From assembly GCF_000189255.1 (NCBI RefSeq), contig NZ_AEVS01000049.1, forward strand, positions 62,001 through 126,000: 64,000 nt of DNA. Reading direction: 5' to 3'. Position 1 is the first letter of the stretch. The number at the start of each line of letters is the position of its first letter. The notes under the pieces are model-generated. The model saw only the letters and a list, made by a program, of their open reading frames with translations. It was not told where the DNA came from and searched no databases. Shown here piece by piece: positions 36,022 through 45,311 of this stretch. The stretch comes from Vibrio brasiliensis LMG 20546 (GTDB taxonomy: Bacteria; Pseudomonadota; Gammaproteobacteria; Enterobacterales; Vibrionaceae). A program made the position numbers and the translations under genes.

Positions 36022-36894
36022 ATGAAAAAGTTTCTATTTGTTTTATTGCTAGTGACCTGCCCAGCTTTCGCTTCTGAGGAAGTTGCTAGTGTCGAGAACA
36101 TCGGACAGATCGCCAGCCTGATTCGCTGGAGTGGCGTGTTCTTCTCATTGTTGGTGATCGCTGCGACCTGGCTGTTGCTTAAGTTTATCAACTCTATGGT
36201 CGAGAGTATCGGCGGCCAGTTTGCCCAATACCGTATGTTGCTTCAGAAGCTGCAATCCTTTATGCAGTTCTTTATCTACATGAGTGCGGGTATTCTGGTG
36301 TTTATGATGAGCTTCCGCATCAACGATCAAATACTTGCCCTTATTGGCGGTACGCTTGCGGTATCAGTCGGTTTCGCACTTAAAGACCTTGCCGCTTCAT
36401 TCATAGCGGGTATGACGGTTATGGTCGACCGACCATTCCAAGTTGGTGACCGCGTAACCTTTGAGGGAAATTACGGTGATATTATTGCCATTGGCTTGCG
36501 CTCTGTGAGGATGCGTACGCTTAACGATGACATCATCACTATCCCGAACAACAAGTTCCTCAATGAGGTGACTGTCAGTGGTAACTATGGTGCACTAGAC
36601 ATGCAAGTGGTGATTCCATTTTATGTCGGTCTTGATGAAGACATTACTCTGGCTCGTGACCTGATACAGGAAGCCGCCTCTTCAAGTCGCTATATCCATC
36701 TGCCTAAGCCGGTTACAGTGCTCGTCAAACAGACCATCACCGACAATTACCTTGCGATTCAGTTAACCTGTAAAGCGTATGTAGTTGATACCGCCTACGA
36801 AAAACTGTTCGAAACGGACATCACCTTAAGGGTAATGAAAGAGTTCAGAAAACACGGAATTTGCCCACCTAAGATCGCTGTCAACGCAGGTTAA
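36022..36894 (+). CDS. MscS family mechanosensitive ion channel
   Basis: A 290-residue protein with a cleavable signal peptide (ending CPAFASEE). Three membrane helices follow (about 30-52, 75-97 and the pore helix at about 103-127, LALIGGTLAVSVGFALKDLAASFIAGMTVMV). The beta domain then has VGDRVTFEGNYGDIIAIGLRSVRMRT-type sequence (FQVGDRV...GDI..I) and IPNNKFLNEVTV. MscS proteins release solutes on hypo-osmotic shock. Its gene follows the pseudo-ATPase gene by one base, so the partner may gate or sense for this channel. That is an inference from context only. Confidence 0.92.
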   Translation: MKKFLFVLLLVTCPAFASEEVASVENIGQIASLIRWSGVFFSLLVIAATWLLLKFINSMVESIGGQFAQYRMLLQKLQSFMQFFIYMSAGILVFMMSFRINDQILALIGGTLAVSVGFALKDLAASFIAGMTVMVDRPFQVGDRVTFEGNYGDIIAIGLRSVRMRTLNDDIITIPNNKFLNEVTVSGNYGALDMQVVIPFYVGLDEDITLARDLIQEAASSSRYIHLPKPVTVLVKQTITDNYLAIQLTCKAYVVDTAYEKLFETDITLRVMKEFRKHGICPPKIAVNAG

Positions 36895-36906
36895 TCTTAG
36901 CGATTA

Positions 36907-36937
36907 AAAAGGCCAGAGTTTTCGCTCTGGCCTTATT
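36907..36937. terminator. bidirectional terminator between mscS and the sensor kinase gene
   Basis: Perfect 10-bp stem AAGGCCAGAG/CTCTGGCCTT with a TTTTCG loop, flanked by A and T runs. Confidence 0.9.
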
Positions 36938-38968
36938 CTATAGGTTGGTTATTTTCAGCTCGGGTTCGGCTCGCTCAGGCAGGTAGATACTAAAGCAGCT
37001 GCCTTTGCCCCACTCAGACGTTACTTTCAGCTCGCCACCAGACTGACTGAGAATACTCTGCGAAACTGACAATCCTAACCCGGTGCCGTCACGTTTCGTG
37101 GTATAGAAAGGCGAGAAGATTCGTTTCAGGTTCTCCTCTTTAATACCGCAGCCATGATCCTTAACGTGAACAATCGCGCCGACAGATTTGCCACCTTCTA
37201 TCCAATCCTCGGTAGAAATACTCAACAGACCTTTGCCTTGCATAGCATGAATACCATTCATTTGTAGATTAACCAGTATCTGCAATAACTGATGACGGTT
37301 AACTTCTACCGACGTGTGCGCAGAAAGGTCAGTTTCAAATTCGACACCGCGCTTTTTGGTACCCGTCTTAACCAGAGTAATACTCTCTTCGACAATTGGG
37401 TTAACGTGTTGCCAGGTAATCTCATCCTGAACACCGCCCTGACGACTGTATTGCAGCAAGCTGCGGGTGATATTACGAATACGATCAATCTGAGCGTGGA
37501 TAGCTTCTATCTCTTCTTTGACTCGGTTAGAGTCATCGCCAAGTTCGAACTGCATCAGCTCAACATTACCAAGAATCACTGCGGTTGGGTTGTTGATTTC
37601 ATGGGCGATCCCTGCGGTCAGCTCACCAAGGGCTGCCAGTTTCTCATTCACGACCAACTTATCGCGAGTTTGGTTAAGCAGTTTGATGTGCAGCTCAAGT
37701 TCTTCCGTTTTCTCTTTCAGGCTGGCGGTTCGATCCTGAACCTTACATTCCAGCTCATTGGCCGCATGTAACAGTTCATTTTTACGTTGTTTGAGCAGAT
37801 CTAGCATGTTGTCGAACTGTTTAGCCAGCTGCGCCAACTCGTGGTTTTCATCCAGACCAAGGGGACCGATACGAGTCTCCTTACCGAGCTGAATCATTTT
37901 CACCACACGGTGAATATGCTCGATAGGGATAAACAGATCACGGGAACCTCGATAAACCAATAGGCTAGAAATCAGCAGCAGGATCAAGGTTGTAATGGAG
38001 ATCTCGGCAATATTGGTCATATACGTGGTGACAAACGGCCACAGCAGATATCCGGTATAAAGCATACCAATGACGTTATCGTACTGGTCGTGCAGTGGCT
38101 GATACGCAGTGATGTACCAGGCATCATAAACAAAGGCTAAGTCGACCCACTCTTCCCCATCAATCAGCACTGAGCGCTTCACTTCATCGGATACTCTTGT
38201 GCCAATTGCGCGCCCTAATCTATCGTCACTATCAAGCGGGACGTTGGTACTGACACGCAGGTCATCCAAAAACACTGTTAACGTCCCTACCGGACGAAGA
38301 CTGTCCTGTTTAGAGGGATAGATTAAGTCTCGGATGGTGTCGACAAGCCCTGTGCTGTTGTTGAGCAGCAAGCCGCCGTCAAGGAATCCTATGATGTCAT
38401 TGGTTTTGTTATAGATTGGAATCACGGTTCGACTAACTAAACCACGCCCTTCAATCTCACTACTATTCAGAATCGGTGTCTGAGCACGCTTTACCAGATC
38501 CGGACCTAAGCTACTCAGTTCCTTCTGGGTTAATACATCAAAGAATGACTCTCTCCGAGTCAGATCCATAAAGCGAAATTTGTTTTCCAGGCTGTCGACC
38601 CGATGGAAACGTAAGAAGTCCAGTTTGTATTCGATTCGCTGCTTAGAGACCCATTGCTGTAATTCAGACTCTATAACCTTGCTATCATTAACCCGGCTAA
38701 CAAAATCGTAAGAGTTGGCAAACGCTTTAACATGGTTAGCTTGTCGTTCCTGAATCAGCTCAATACTGTTTTCAGCCACGCCAAGACGCTCAGAGACATC
38801 AATCAGGGCACTCTGCCAAGTATAATGGATAGACCAATAGATGGTGATACCAATCAACGCCAACAAGGTCAGGAATATCGGCGCTGAGGTCAGGATCATC
38901 AGCCGGTAGCGCACCATGGTTTTAAACCGATAGCGCCATTTTGACCACAGCGACAGATTAGTCGGCAT
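36938..38968 (-). CDS. sensor histidine kinase of the fdh/tup two-component system
   Basis: A 676-residue membrane sensor kinase. It has a first helix (about 24-46), a large periplasmic double-Cache-like domain (about 50-325), a second helix (about 328-347), HAMP, coiled coil, a DHp domain with H456 in AGIAHEINNPTAV, and an HATPase domain with GTGLGL. This architecture matches NtrB/DctB-like kinases. It overlaps the response regulator gene by 11 bases. Adjacent tungstate and formate genes suggest it senses a ligand tied to formate metabolism, but the ligand cannot be read from the sequence. Confidence 0.93.
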   Translation of the reverse strand: MPTNLSLWSKWRYRFKTMVRYRLMILTSAPIFLTLLALIGITIYWSIHYTWQSALIDVSERLGVAENSIELIQERQANHVKAFANSYDFVSRVNDSKVIESELQQWVSKQRIEYKLDFLRFHRVDSLENKFRFMDLTRRESFFDVLTQKELSSLGPDLVKRAQTPILNSSEIEGRGLVSRTVIPIYNKTNDIIGFLDGGLLLNNSTGLVDTIRDLIYPSKQDSLRPVGTLTVFLDDLRVSTNVPLDSDDRLGRAIGTRVSDEVKRSVLIDGEEWVDLAFVYDAWYITAYQPLHDQYDNVIGMLYTGYLLWPFVTTYMTNIAEISITTLILLLISSLLVYRGSRDLFIPIEHIHRVVKMIQLGKETRIGPLGLDENHELAQLAKQFDNMLDLLKQRKNELLHAANELECKVQDRTASLKEKTEELELHIKLLNQTRDKLVVNEKLAALGELTAGIAHEINNPTAVILGNVELMQFELGDDSNRVKEEIEAIHAQIDRIRNITRSLLQYSRQGGVQDEITWQHVNPIVEESITLVKTGTKKRGVEFETDLSAHTSVEVNRHQLLQILVNLQMNGIHAMQGKGLLSISTEDWIEGGKSVGAIVHVKDHGCGIKEENLKRIFSPFYTTKRDGTGLGLSVSQSILSQSGGELKVTSEWGKGSCFSIYLPERAEPELKITNL

Positions 38969-40406
38969 AGGAGGACTCCTCGCTATCCCACTCTTTGTAT
39001 TTACGCTCTAACGTCTTACGTGCTACACCTAAATCGCGTGCCGCGGCTGACTTGTTGCCATCATGGTGATCGACTAATTGCTGGATATGCGCTTTCTCGA
39101 CCTCTTTCAATGCCCAACTATTCGGGTAGCCAACACCACTGTTTGTCTCAGTAGCCAACTCTATCAGCTCAACACCACTGGAAACGTTCATCGAGACTGA
39201 TGGCTTAAATGTATCGCCATGAAGCTCTCGCCAATAGTGAGCTGGAGGCTTGCCAAGCAGAATGCAACGTTCGATCAGGTTTTTAAGCTCACGAATATTA
39301 CCTGGCCAATCATACTCGTTCATCGCCAACACATCTTCGTGAGCCCATTTAGGGTCTGGCATCCCTAGCTCCGAAGAGAGAAGCTTAGTAAAGAAAGGCA
39401 CTAGCTCTATCAGGTCTGCTTTTCGCTCTCTTAACGGAGCAACGTCAATTTTGAGAACATTAAGACGATAGTAAAGATCAGAGCGGAAATTCCCTTTATT
39501 GACCTCTTCTTGTAGGTTGCGGTTCGTTGCTGCCACGACTCTGACGTCAACAATTACCTCTTTTTCACTACCGACAGGTCTAATTGTCCGCTGTTCCAGC
39601 ACCCTTAACAGGGCCGATTGCATTGGTAATGGCATCTCACCGATTTCATCAAGAAATAGCGTGCCACCATTCGCTACGCGGAACATGCCCTCGCGACTTT
39701 TCTTTGCACCGGTAAACGCGCCTGCAGTATGACCAAACAACTCACTTTCAAGAAGTTCTGGGGCGATCGCACCGCAGTTGATTGGTACAAATGGTCCCGT
39801 TCGCTGACTGGCATCATGTACGCCCCTGGCAACAAGCTCTTTGCCTGTGCCCGATTCGCCCTCGACCAACACTGAGGCGCGTGAAGGTGCAAACTGGGTA
39901 ATCAGCTGCTTGAGTTGCTTGGTTTTGTCAGAACCACCGACAATGTCTGTGGCGATGTGGCGCTTAAAGTCGTGACGTAACGCAAACTGATGACGCTGTT
40001 CGAGTCGCTTGTCCATACAGCGCTGAACCGCATGCAGCATCTGTTCTAAGTTAAATGGTTTAAGAATGAAATCAGTCGCGCCGAGTTTAATTGCCGATAT
40101 AGCAGTATCTAAGTCTGCATAGCCGGTCATAAATATCACGTCAGCTTTTTTGTCTTCATCACAAAAGGCTTCTTCCCATTCAATACCCGAGCGTCCCGGC
40201 AGGTTGATATCCAAAATGATCAAATCATAGTGATTTGCGCATCGCAGCACTTCTGCATCTTCAATGCTTCCGGCACAGTCAACTTTTGAAAACCATTTGC
40301 TTAGCGCTTTATTTAAGATCGCTTGCATTCCCGATTCGTCATCAACGACAAGAACGGAAAATGCCTGATATTGTGAGGCTTTGTTAGGATCGAATGAAGG
40401 AGGCAT
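38958..40406 (-). CDS. sigma-54-dependent response regulator
   Basis: A 482-residue NtrC-family response regulator. A receiver domain (phosphorylation Asp66 in LIILDINLPG) is followed by an AAA+ sigma-54 activation domain (Walker A GESGTGKE, GAFTGA loop in AGAFTGAKKS, R-finger region) and a Fis-type helix-turn-helix (NKSAAARDLGVARKTLERKYKEWD, residues near the end). I start it at ATG 40406, not at 40451, because the receiver then begins at a normal distance and the 40434-40450 operator stays outside the gene. It has all parts needed to activate the sigma-54 promoters described nearby. Confidence 0.94.
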   Translation of the reverse strand: MPPSFDPNKASQYQAFSVLVVDDESGMQAILNKALSKWFSKVDCAGSIEDAEVLRCANHYDLIILDINLPGRSGIEWEEAFCDEDKKADVIFMTGYADLDTAISAIKLGATDFILKPFNLEQMLHAVQRCMDKRLEQRHQFALRHDFKRHIATDIVGGSDKTKQLKQLITQFAPSRASVLVEGESGTGKELVARGVHDASQRTGPFVPINCGAIAPELLESELFGHTAGAFTGAKKSREGMFRVANGGTLFLDEIGEMPLPMQSALLRVLEQRTIRPVGSEKEVIVDVRVVAATNRNLQEEVNKGNFRSDLYYRLNVLKIDVAPLRERKADLIELVPFFTKLLSSELGMPDPKWAHEDVLAMNEYDWPGNIRELKNLIERCILLGKPPAHYWRELHGDTFKPSVSMNVSSGVELIELATETNSGVGYPNSWALKEVEKAHIQQLVDHHDGNKSAAARDLGVARKTLERKYKEWDSEESSYAD

Positions 40407-40433
40407 TGTATTCCACACTAAATGAGTGACTAT

Positions 40434-40450
40434 TGGGACAGAGTGTACCA
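40434..40450. promoter_or_regulatory. palindromic activator/operator site between response regulator and tupA
   Basis: TGGGACAGAGTGTACCA. It is a near-perfect copy of TGGGACANNNTGTCCCA (one mismatch). It lies 104 bases upstream of the tup -24 element and 28 bases from the regulator start, so it may serve tup activation, autoregulation, or both. Confidence 0.65.
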
Positions 40451-40478
40451 AGTTTCACTCAGGCGGTTACAATTAATG

Positions 40479-40495
40479 TGAGACATTTTGTCCCC
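40479..40495. promoter_or_regulatory. palindromic upstream activator site 1 of the tup operon
   Basis: TGAGACATTTTGTCCCC, identical to the fdh site at 27633-27649 outside the centre except at the last base. It lies 59 bases upstream of the tup -24 element. Confidence 0.8.
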
Positions 40496-40553
40496 CATCA
40501 AACTTTTAATGTCTAAGTTATTGATAATTCGTTTGAAAAAGATCGCAATTTTT

Positions 40554-40568
40554 TGGCATCAAGATTGC
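40554..40568 (+). promoter_or_regulatory. sigma-54 promoter of tupABC
   Basis: TGGCATCAAGATTGC matches the consensus TGGCACG-N4-TTGC, with changes only at two less critical positions. The predicted start is near 40580, about 87 bases before the tupA ATG. Confidence 0.85.
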
Positions 40569-40666
40569 TAAATATGCATGCCAATTTATAACACAACCAT
40601 GTTGGTGGCGATATCGTATTGCATACAGGTATCGAATAACGATTAAATAATGGATTAATAACAACT

Positions 40667-41485
40667 ATGAAAGCACTTACTTTTACACTCGCAACAGCGT
40701 CTTTAGCCCTTGTAAGTTACTCTGCTTCATCTGCGGATGATGCTCCTCACGTTCGACTAGCGACCACAACCAGTACTTACCACTCTGGTTTGCTTGACTA
40801 CCTTCTGCCGCAATTTGAAAAAGACACTGGTTACAAAGTTGATGTTATCGCTGCTGGTACCGGTAAAGCTCTTAAGATGGGAGAAAATGGTGACGTAGAT
40901 TTGGTCATGACTCACGCACCAAAAGCAGAAGCGAATTTCGTCGAAAAAGGCTATGGCGTTCTACCACGCAAGTTAATGTATAATGATTTCGTAATCGTTG
41001 GTCCTCATTCAGATCCTGCTAAAATCGGCGAGCAAAAAGATGTCGCTGACGTATTTAAGAGCATTGCCAACATGAACGCGACCTTCGTTTCGCGCGGCGA
41101 TGATTCAGGCACTCACAAAAAAGAGAAAGGCATCTGGCAACAGACTAAGATCGAGCCAAACTTTGGTGGCTACCGCAGTGTCGGTCAGGGTATGGGCCCT
41201 ACTCTGAACATGGCAAACGAAATGCAGGGTTACACCATGACAGACCGCGGTACATGGTTGGCTTACAACAACAAACTTGATTTAGAAGTACTGTTCCAGG
41301 GCGATAAAAAACTGTTCAACCCGTATCAGGTTATTCTGGTAAACCCGGAACGTTACCCTAGCATCAACTACCAAGGCGCTAAGGAGTTTAGTGATTGGTT
41401 AGTGAATCCAAAAGGACAGAAGCTGATTAATGATTTCAAACTCAACGGTAAGCAACTATTTGTCGCTAACGCTAACGAGAAATAA
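40667..41485 (+). CDS. tupA: tungstate ABC transporter substrate-binding protein
   Basis: A 272-residue periplasmic binding protein with a signal peptide (cleavage near SSADDAPH). The mature N-terminus VRLATTTSTYHSGLLDYLLP and the motif FVSRGDDSGTHKKE are typical of TupA/WtpA-like tungstate-binding proteins, distinct from ModA. TupA binds tungstate tightly and prefers it over molybdate in characterised members. First gene of a run through mobA and a mobB-moeA fusion, immediately beside the two-component system. Confidence 0.93.
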   Translation: MKALTFTLATASLALVSYSASSADDAPHVRLATTTSTYHSGLLDYLLPQFEKDTGYKVDVIAAGTGKALKMGENGDVDLVMTHAPKAEANFVEKGYGVLPRKLMYNDFVIVGPHSDPAKIGEQKDVADVFKSIANMNATFVSRGDDSGTHKKEKGIWQQTKIEPNFGGYRSVGQGMGPTLNMANEMQGYTMTDRGTWLAYNNKLDLEVLFQGDKKLFNPYQVILVNPERYPSINYQGAKEFSDWLVNPKGQKLINDFKLNGKQLFVANANEK

Positions 41486-41491
41486 TCTTAG

Positions 41492-42190
41492 ATGAGCCTG
41501 TGGCAAACAACACTCGATGCGCTCACCTTATTGGTGAGCCTCGACAAAGAACTTTGGGAGATCGTTGCGGTCTCCTTTAGTGTCTCCTTATCCGCAATTT
41601 CTATTGTGTTGTTCCCTGCAATCATTTTTTCCTTTGTTCTGGCTTATACCGAGTTCAAAGGAAAATGGGTGTTCCTCTCGCTGATCAATACACTTCAGGC
41701 AATCCCAACGGTCGTTATCGGTTTACTACTCTACATGCTGTTATCGCGTGCAGGCCCGCTTGGTGACTGGCAGATGCTATTTACTCAGAAAGCCATGATT
41801 GTTGGTCAGATGCTGATCGGTTTCCCAGTACTTGTTTCTATGATGCACGGTGCGCTGCAGTCAAGTGACCGCAGAGCTGTTGAAACCTCGATCACTCTTG
41901 GCGCTTCGATTCCACGTATTATTGCAACCATGATTTGGGAGACTCGTTTTCCACTTCTTGCCGCTGCGATCGCTGCTTTCTCACGCATTGTTACTGAAGT
42001 CGGCTGCTCGACCATGGTTGGAGGCAATATCATGGGCATCACACGAAATATCCCGACAGCGATTGCGATGGAAAGCCACAAGGGCGCATTTGCTCAAGGT
42101 GTCGCACTGGGCATAGTGCTACTGACTCTAGCTTTAGTGTTGAACTTTATGCTGACCAGTATGCGCGGCAAAGGCTACCTCAGAACTTAA
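41492..42190 (+). CDS. tupB: tungstate ABC transporter permease
   Basis: A 232-residue permease with five or six membrane segments and the EAA-type loop ETSITLGASIPRIIATMIWE. It starts six bases after tupA. It forms the membrane pore of the Tup transporter with TupC. Confidence 0.93.
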   Translation: MSLWQTTLDALTLLVSLDKELWEIVAVSFSVSLSAISIVLFPAIIFSFVLAYTEFKGKWVFLSLINTLQAIPTVVIGLLLYMLLSRAGPLGDWQMLFTQKAMIVGQMLIGFPVLVSMMHGALQSSDRRAVETSITLGASIPRIIATMIWETRFPLLAAAIAAFSRIVTEVGCSTMVGGNIMGITRNIPTAIAMESHKGAFAQGVALGIVLLTLALVLNFMLTSMRGKGYLRT

Positions 42191-42199
42191 GGGCGCTGT

Positions 42200-42916
42200 A
42201 TGACTATAAAAATAACGGCACAGCAACTTTCTATGCGCTTTAAAGAGCGTGTGCTATTCCATATCCCTACATTGAACATTGGTCCAAATGACGCTATCTA
42301 CCTTAAGGGTGATAATGGCGTTGGTAAAACAACCTTACTGAAAATTCTTTCCGGCTTGATTAAACCCAGCACAGGAAAAGTGGTCGCCCCGAGTGATACC
42401 TGGCGCAACCGACTGTTTTCACGTTCAGGCCGTAAAAACGTTATCTATCTGCATCAATCTCCCTACTTGTTTGATGGCACTGTCTACGAAAACGTTGCTT
42501 ACGGTATCCGCTTCCAAAAAGAAGCGACAAAAGATAAGCGAGCTCAAGTTATTACCGCGTTACGCATGGTAGGCTTGGAAACTCTTGCAGACGAACATAT
42601 CTCAGTTTTATCCGGTGGTGAAAAGCAACGTGTCGCGATGGCTCGAGCTTGGATTTTAAAACCGTCGATTCTACTGATGGATGAACCCAGTGCCTCTTTG
42701 GATCAGGAATCTATTGAACGCTTAGTTGTGATGGCTCAAGATCTTCTTGATCGTGGCTCTAGCCTGGTGATTACCAGCCATCAACAGAATGCGTTGACCG
42801 ATCTATGCCGCAAACAATGGTGGATTAAAGAGGCAACTTTGGTAGAGTCTCCTCTGCTTCAAGTAATAACCGATAAAGAGTTACAAACGAATTATGCTTC
42901 TTCCAACGCAAACTAG
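42200..42916 (+). CDS. tupC: tungstate ABC transporter ATP-binding protein
   Basis: A 238-residue ATPase with Walker [10 protein letters not shown], signature [15 protein letters not shown], Walker [13 protein letters not shown] and the switch His in ITSHQQ. It powers tungstate import. It overlaps the mobA start by 23 bases. Confidence 0.93.
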   Translation: MTIKITAQQLSMRFKERVLFHIPTLNIGPNDAIYLKGDNGVGKTTLLKILSGLIKPSTGKVVAPSDTWRNRLFSRSGRKNVIYLHQSPYLFDGTVYENVAYGIRFQKEATKDKRAQVITALRMVGLETLADEHISVLSGGEKQRVAMARAWILKPSILLMDEPSASLDQESIERLVVMAQDLLDRGSSLVITSHQQNALTDLCRKQWWIKEATLVESPLLQVITDKELQTNYASSNAN

Positions 42917-43478
42917 CTGGGTTATCTTAGCTGGTGGACAAGCAACCCGTATGGGCGGACAAGACAAAGGACTTGTTCAACTAAATAATAAACCGCTCAT
43001 TCAGCATGTGATTGAGCGGCTTACCCCCCAAACTGAACGCATTTTGATTAACGCAAACCGTAACCAAGATGCCTATACAGAATTTGCCCACGTATTTAGC
43101 GACCAATTCAAAGATTACCCTGGCCCTATGGGCGGTATTCATGCTGGTCTGGTCAACGCGGGTACTGACTGGGTCGGTTTTGTTCCGTGCGACAGCCCAT
43201 TGATCAATACAGATCTTGTTGAGAGATTCTGCAGTGCTGTCACCGACGAAACTGATATTTTGGTCGCTCATGATGGCGACCATCAACAACCCGTCTTCAC
43301 CCTTTATCATAAACGTGTTCTGCCTAAGTTAACGGCTTTCTTGGAACGCGGAGATCGGAAAATCATCCTGCTCTATAAAGAGTGCCATACTCAGTATGTT
43401 GATTTTAGTGACTCACCAAACTGCTTCGTCAATTTGAACACCCCAGAAGAACTGGCTCAATTCGGTACGATTAACTGA
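42894..43478 (+). CDS. mobA: molybdenum cofactor guanylyltransferase
   Basis: A 194-residue MobA that adds GMP to molybdopterin to form the bis-MGD cofactor required by formate dehydrogenase. It has the nucleotide-binding motif [16 protein letters not shown] and the metal-binding VPCDSPLI motif. It overlaps tupC by 23 bases and shares its last base with the next gene start, so it is coupled to both. Confidence 0.93.
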   Translation: MLLPTQTSWVILAGGQATRMGGQDKGLVQLNNKPLIQHVIERLTPQTERILINANRNQDAYTEFAHVFSDQFKDYPGPMGGIHAGLVNAGTDWVGFVPCDSPLINTDLVERFCSAVTDETDILVAHDGDHQQPVFTLYHKRVLPKLTAFLERGDRKIILLYKECHTQYVDFSDSPNCFVNLNTPEELAQFGTIN

Positions 43479-45250
43479 TGATTAATACAACAACCGTTCC
43501 TATCTTAGGTTTCGCCGCCTACTCAGGTACAGGCAAAACTACCCTGTTAGAGGCTTTGCTACCACAACTTACCGAAGCTGCTCTGCGTATTGGTATGCTG
43601 AAACACGCGCACCACAACTTTGATGTAGATAAAGAAGGTAAAGATAGCTACCGCCTGCGCAAAGCTGGTGCGACTCAGATGCTGATTTCATCACGCAACC
43701 GCTATGCATTGATGACTGAAACGCCTGACGCAGAATCGGAGTTCGAATATCTGTTAACTCGCTTTGATTGCGACAAGCTGGATATTATCTTGGTCGAAGG
43801 CTGTAAAAACATCGCTTTCCCTAAGATTGAGCTGCATCGAGAAGTGGTTGGCAAGCCGTGGCTTTACCCGAACGACACCAATATCATCGCTATCGCTGCC
43901 GATACTCAAGTCGATGATAGTGACCTGCCTCAGATGGATATCAATGATCTTGATTCTATCGCTGAATTTGTAATTCAGTACGCACGACAAGGTGGTCAAG
44001 AGAGTCAATCTCCAGCAGCATGTTGTGACACACTCTCCCCTGCTTTTCTCTCTGTAACTCAGGGGCAGGAAAAGATCTTATCGCTGGTAAACACGGTCAC
44101 TGACACCGAATCTTGTTCAGTTGAGTCAAGTTTTGGCCGTGTTTTGGCAGGCGACATCATCTCACCGGTGAATGTTCCTCAGTACACTAACTCAGCGATG
44201 GATGGTTATGCGATTCGCGGCGATGACCTTGACCGTCAGCACTATCAGATCGTTGCAGAGGTTCTGGCAGGTCATGCGTATGACCGACCATTAGAAAAAG
44301 GTCAGGCAGTAAAAATTATGACTGGTGCACCGACACCAGAGCTTGCCGATACCGTTGTGATGCGCGAACAGGCAACCGAAACTAGTGACGGTGTCACATT
44401 TTCTGGAGCGACCATTAAGCAGGGACAAAATGTCCGTCAAGCAGGTGAAGACCTTCCAATGGGAAGCGATGTCTTTTCTCAGGGTCAGCGCCTTAGTTCT
44501 GCAGAGATGGGGATGATCGCGTCACTGGGTTTCGGCGACTGCGACGTTTACCGTAAGCTTAAAGTTGCTGTTTTCTCCACTGGTGATGAAGTTCAAGCAC
44601 CTGGCAGTGAACAGAAAGCAAACTCGATTTTCGATTCTAACCGCTTCACTATCATGGGAATGTTACAAAATCTTGGCTGTGAAATCCTCGATTTCGGTAT
44701 TCTTGAAGATGACCAGCAAACCATGGTGGATGCTTTACAACAAGCTTCCGCACAAGCAGATGTTGTCATCACGTCTGGCGGCGTATCGGTGGGCGACGCC
44801 GACTATATTAAACTGGCGCTCGATCAATTAGGGAGCATCGATTTCTGGCGTATCAATATGCGACCAGGTCGTCCTCTTGCTTTCGGCCAGATCAATGATA
44901 AGCCTTTCTTTGGCCTACCGGGCAATCCTGTTGCCGTAATGGTGTCGTTTATTAATTTCGTCGAACCAGCGCTACGTAAAATGCAAGGCGAAGTCGATTG
45001 GCAACCATTGAAAGTAAACGCCATTGCCACTGAGTCACTGCGCTCTCGTCAGGGTCGTACTGAGTTCAGTCGTGGTGTCTATCAACTAGACTCTCGTGGC
45101 CAGCTCACTGTTACCACCACTGGCAAACAAGGCTCAGGCATCCTACGCTCTATGAGTGAGGCCAACTGTCTGATCGAGATATCGCCTGCCGTTGATACGG
45201 TAAAAGTGGGAGAAAGCGTGACAATCATCCCTCTTCAAGGCAGAATCTAG
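43478..45250 (+). CDS. MobB-MoeA fusion protein
   Basis: A 590-residue fusion. Residues about 1-170 are MobB-like, with Walker A GFAAYSGTGKTTLL and a D-x-x-x-K..H pattern (HNFDVDKEGKDSYRLRKAG). After a linker (about 171-195), the rest is MoeA: NVPQYTNSAMDGYAIR and PVAVMVSFINF near the C-terminus, plus a G-D-E-x-Q motif. MoeA inserts Mo (or W) into adenylated molybdopterin, and MobB assists dinucleotide formation. Fusing both places two late steps in one polypeptide. It starts within the mobA stop codon. Confidence 0.93.
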   Translation: MINTTTVPILGFAAYSGTGKTTLLEALLPQLTEAALRIGMLKHAHHNFDVDKEGKDSYRLRKAGATQMLISSRNRYALMTETPDAESEFEYLLTRFDCDKLDIILVEGCKNIAFPKIELHREVVGKPWLYPNDTNIIAIAADTQVDDSDLPQMDINDLDSIAEFVIQYARQGGQESQSPAACCDTLSPAFLSVTQGQEKILSLVNTVTDTESCSVESSFGRVLAGDIISPVNVPQYTNSAMDGYAIRGDDLDRQHYQIVAEVLAGHAYDRPLEKGQAVKIMTGAPTPELADTVVMREQATETSDGVTFSGATIKQGQNVRQAGEDLPMGSDVFSQGQRLSSAEMGMIASLGFGDCDVYRKLKVAVFSTGDEVQAPGSEQKANSIFDSNRFTIMGMLQNLGCEILDFGILEDDQQTMVDALQQASAQADVVITSGGVSVGDADYIKLALDQLGSIDFWRINMRPGRPLAFGQINDKPFFGLPGNPVAVMVSFINFVEPALRKMQGEVDWQPLKVNAIATESLRSRQGRTEFSRGVYQLDSRGQLTVTTTGKQGSGILRSMSEANCLIEISPAVDTVKVGESVTIIPLQGRI

Positions 45251-45264
45251 CCATTCTTTATCAG

Positions 45265-45291
45265 AGGCCAGCCAAGCTGGCCTTTTATTTT
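45265..45291 (+). terminator. terminator ending the tup-mob operon
   Basis: Stem AGGCCAGC/GCTGGCCT and a TTTTATTTTT tail after the MobB-MoeA gene. Confidence 0.88.
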
Positions 45292-45311
45292 TAAACGGGT
45301 TAAACATCTCT

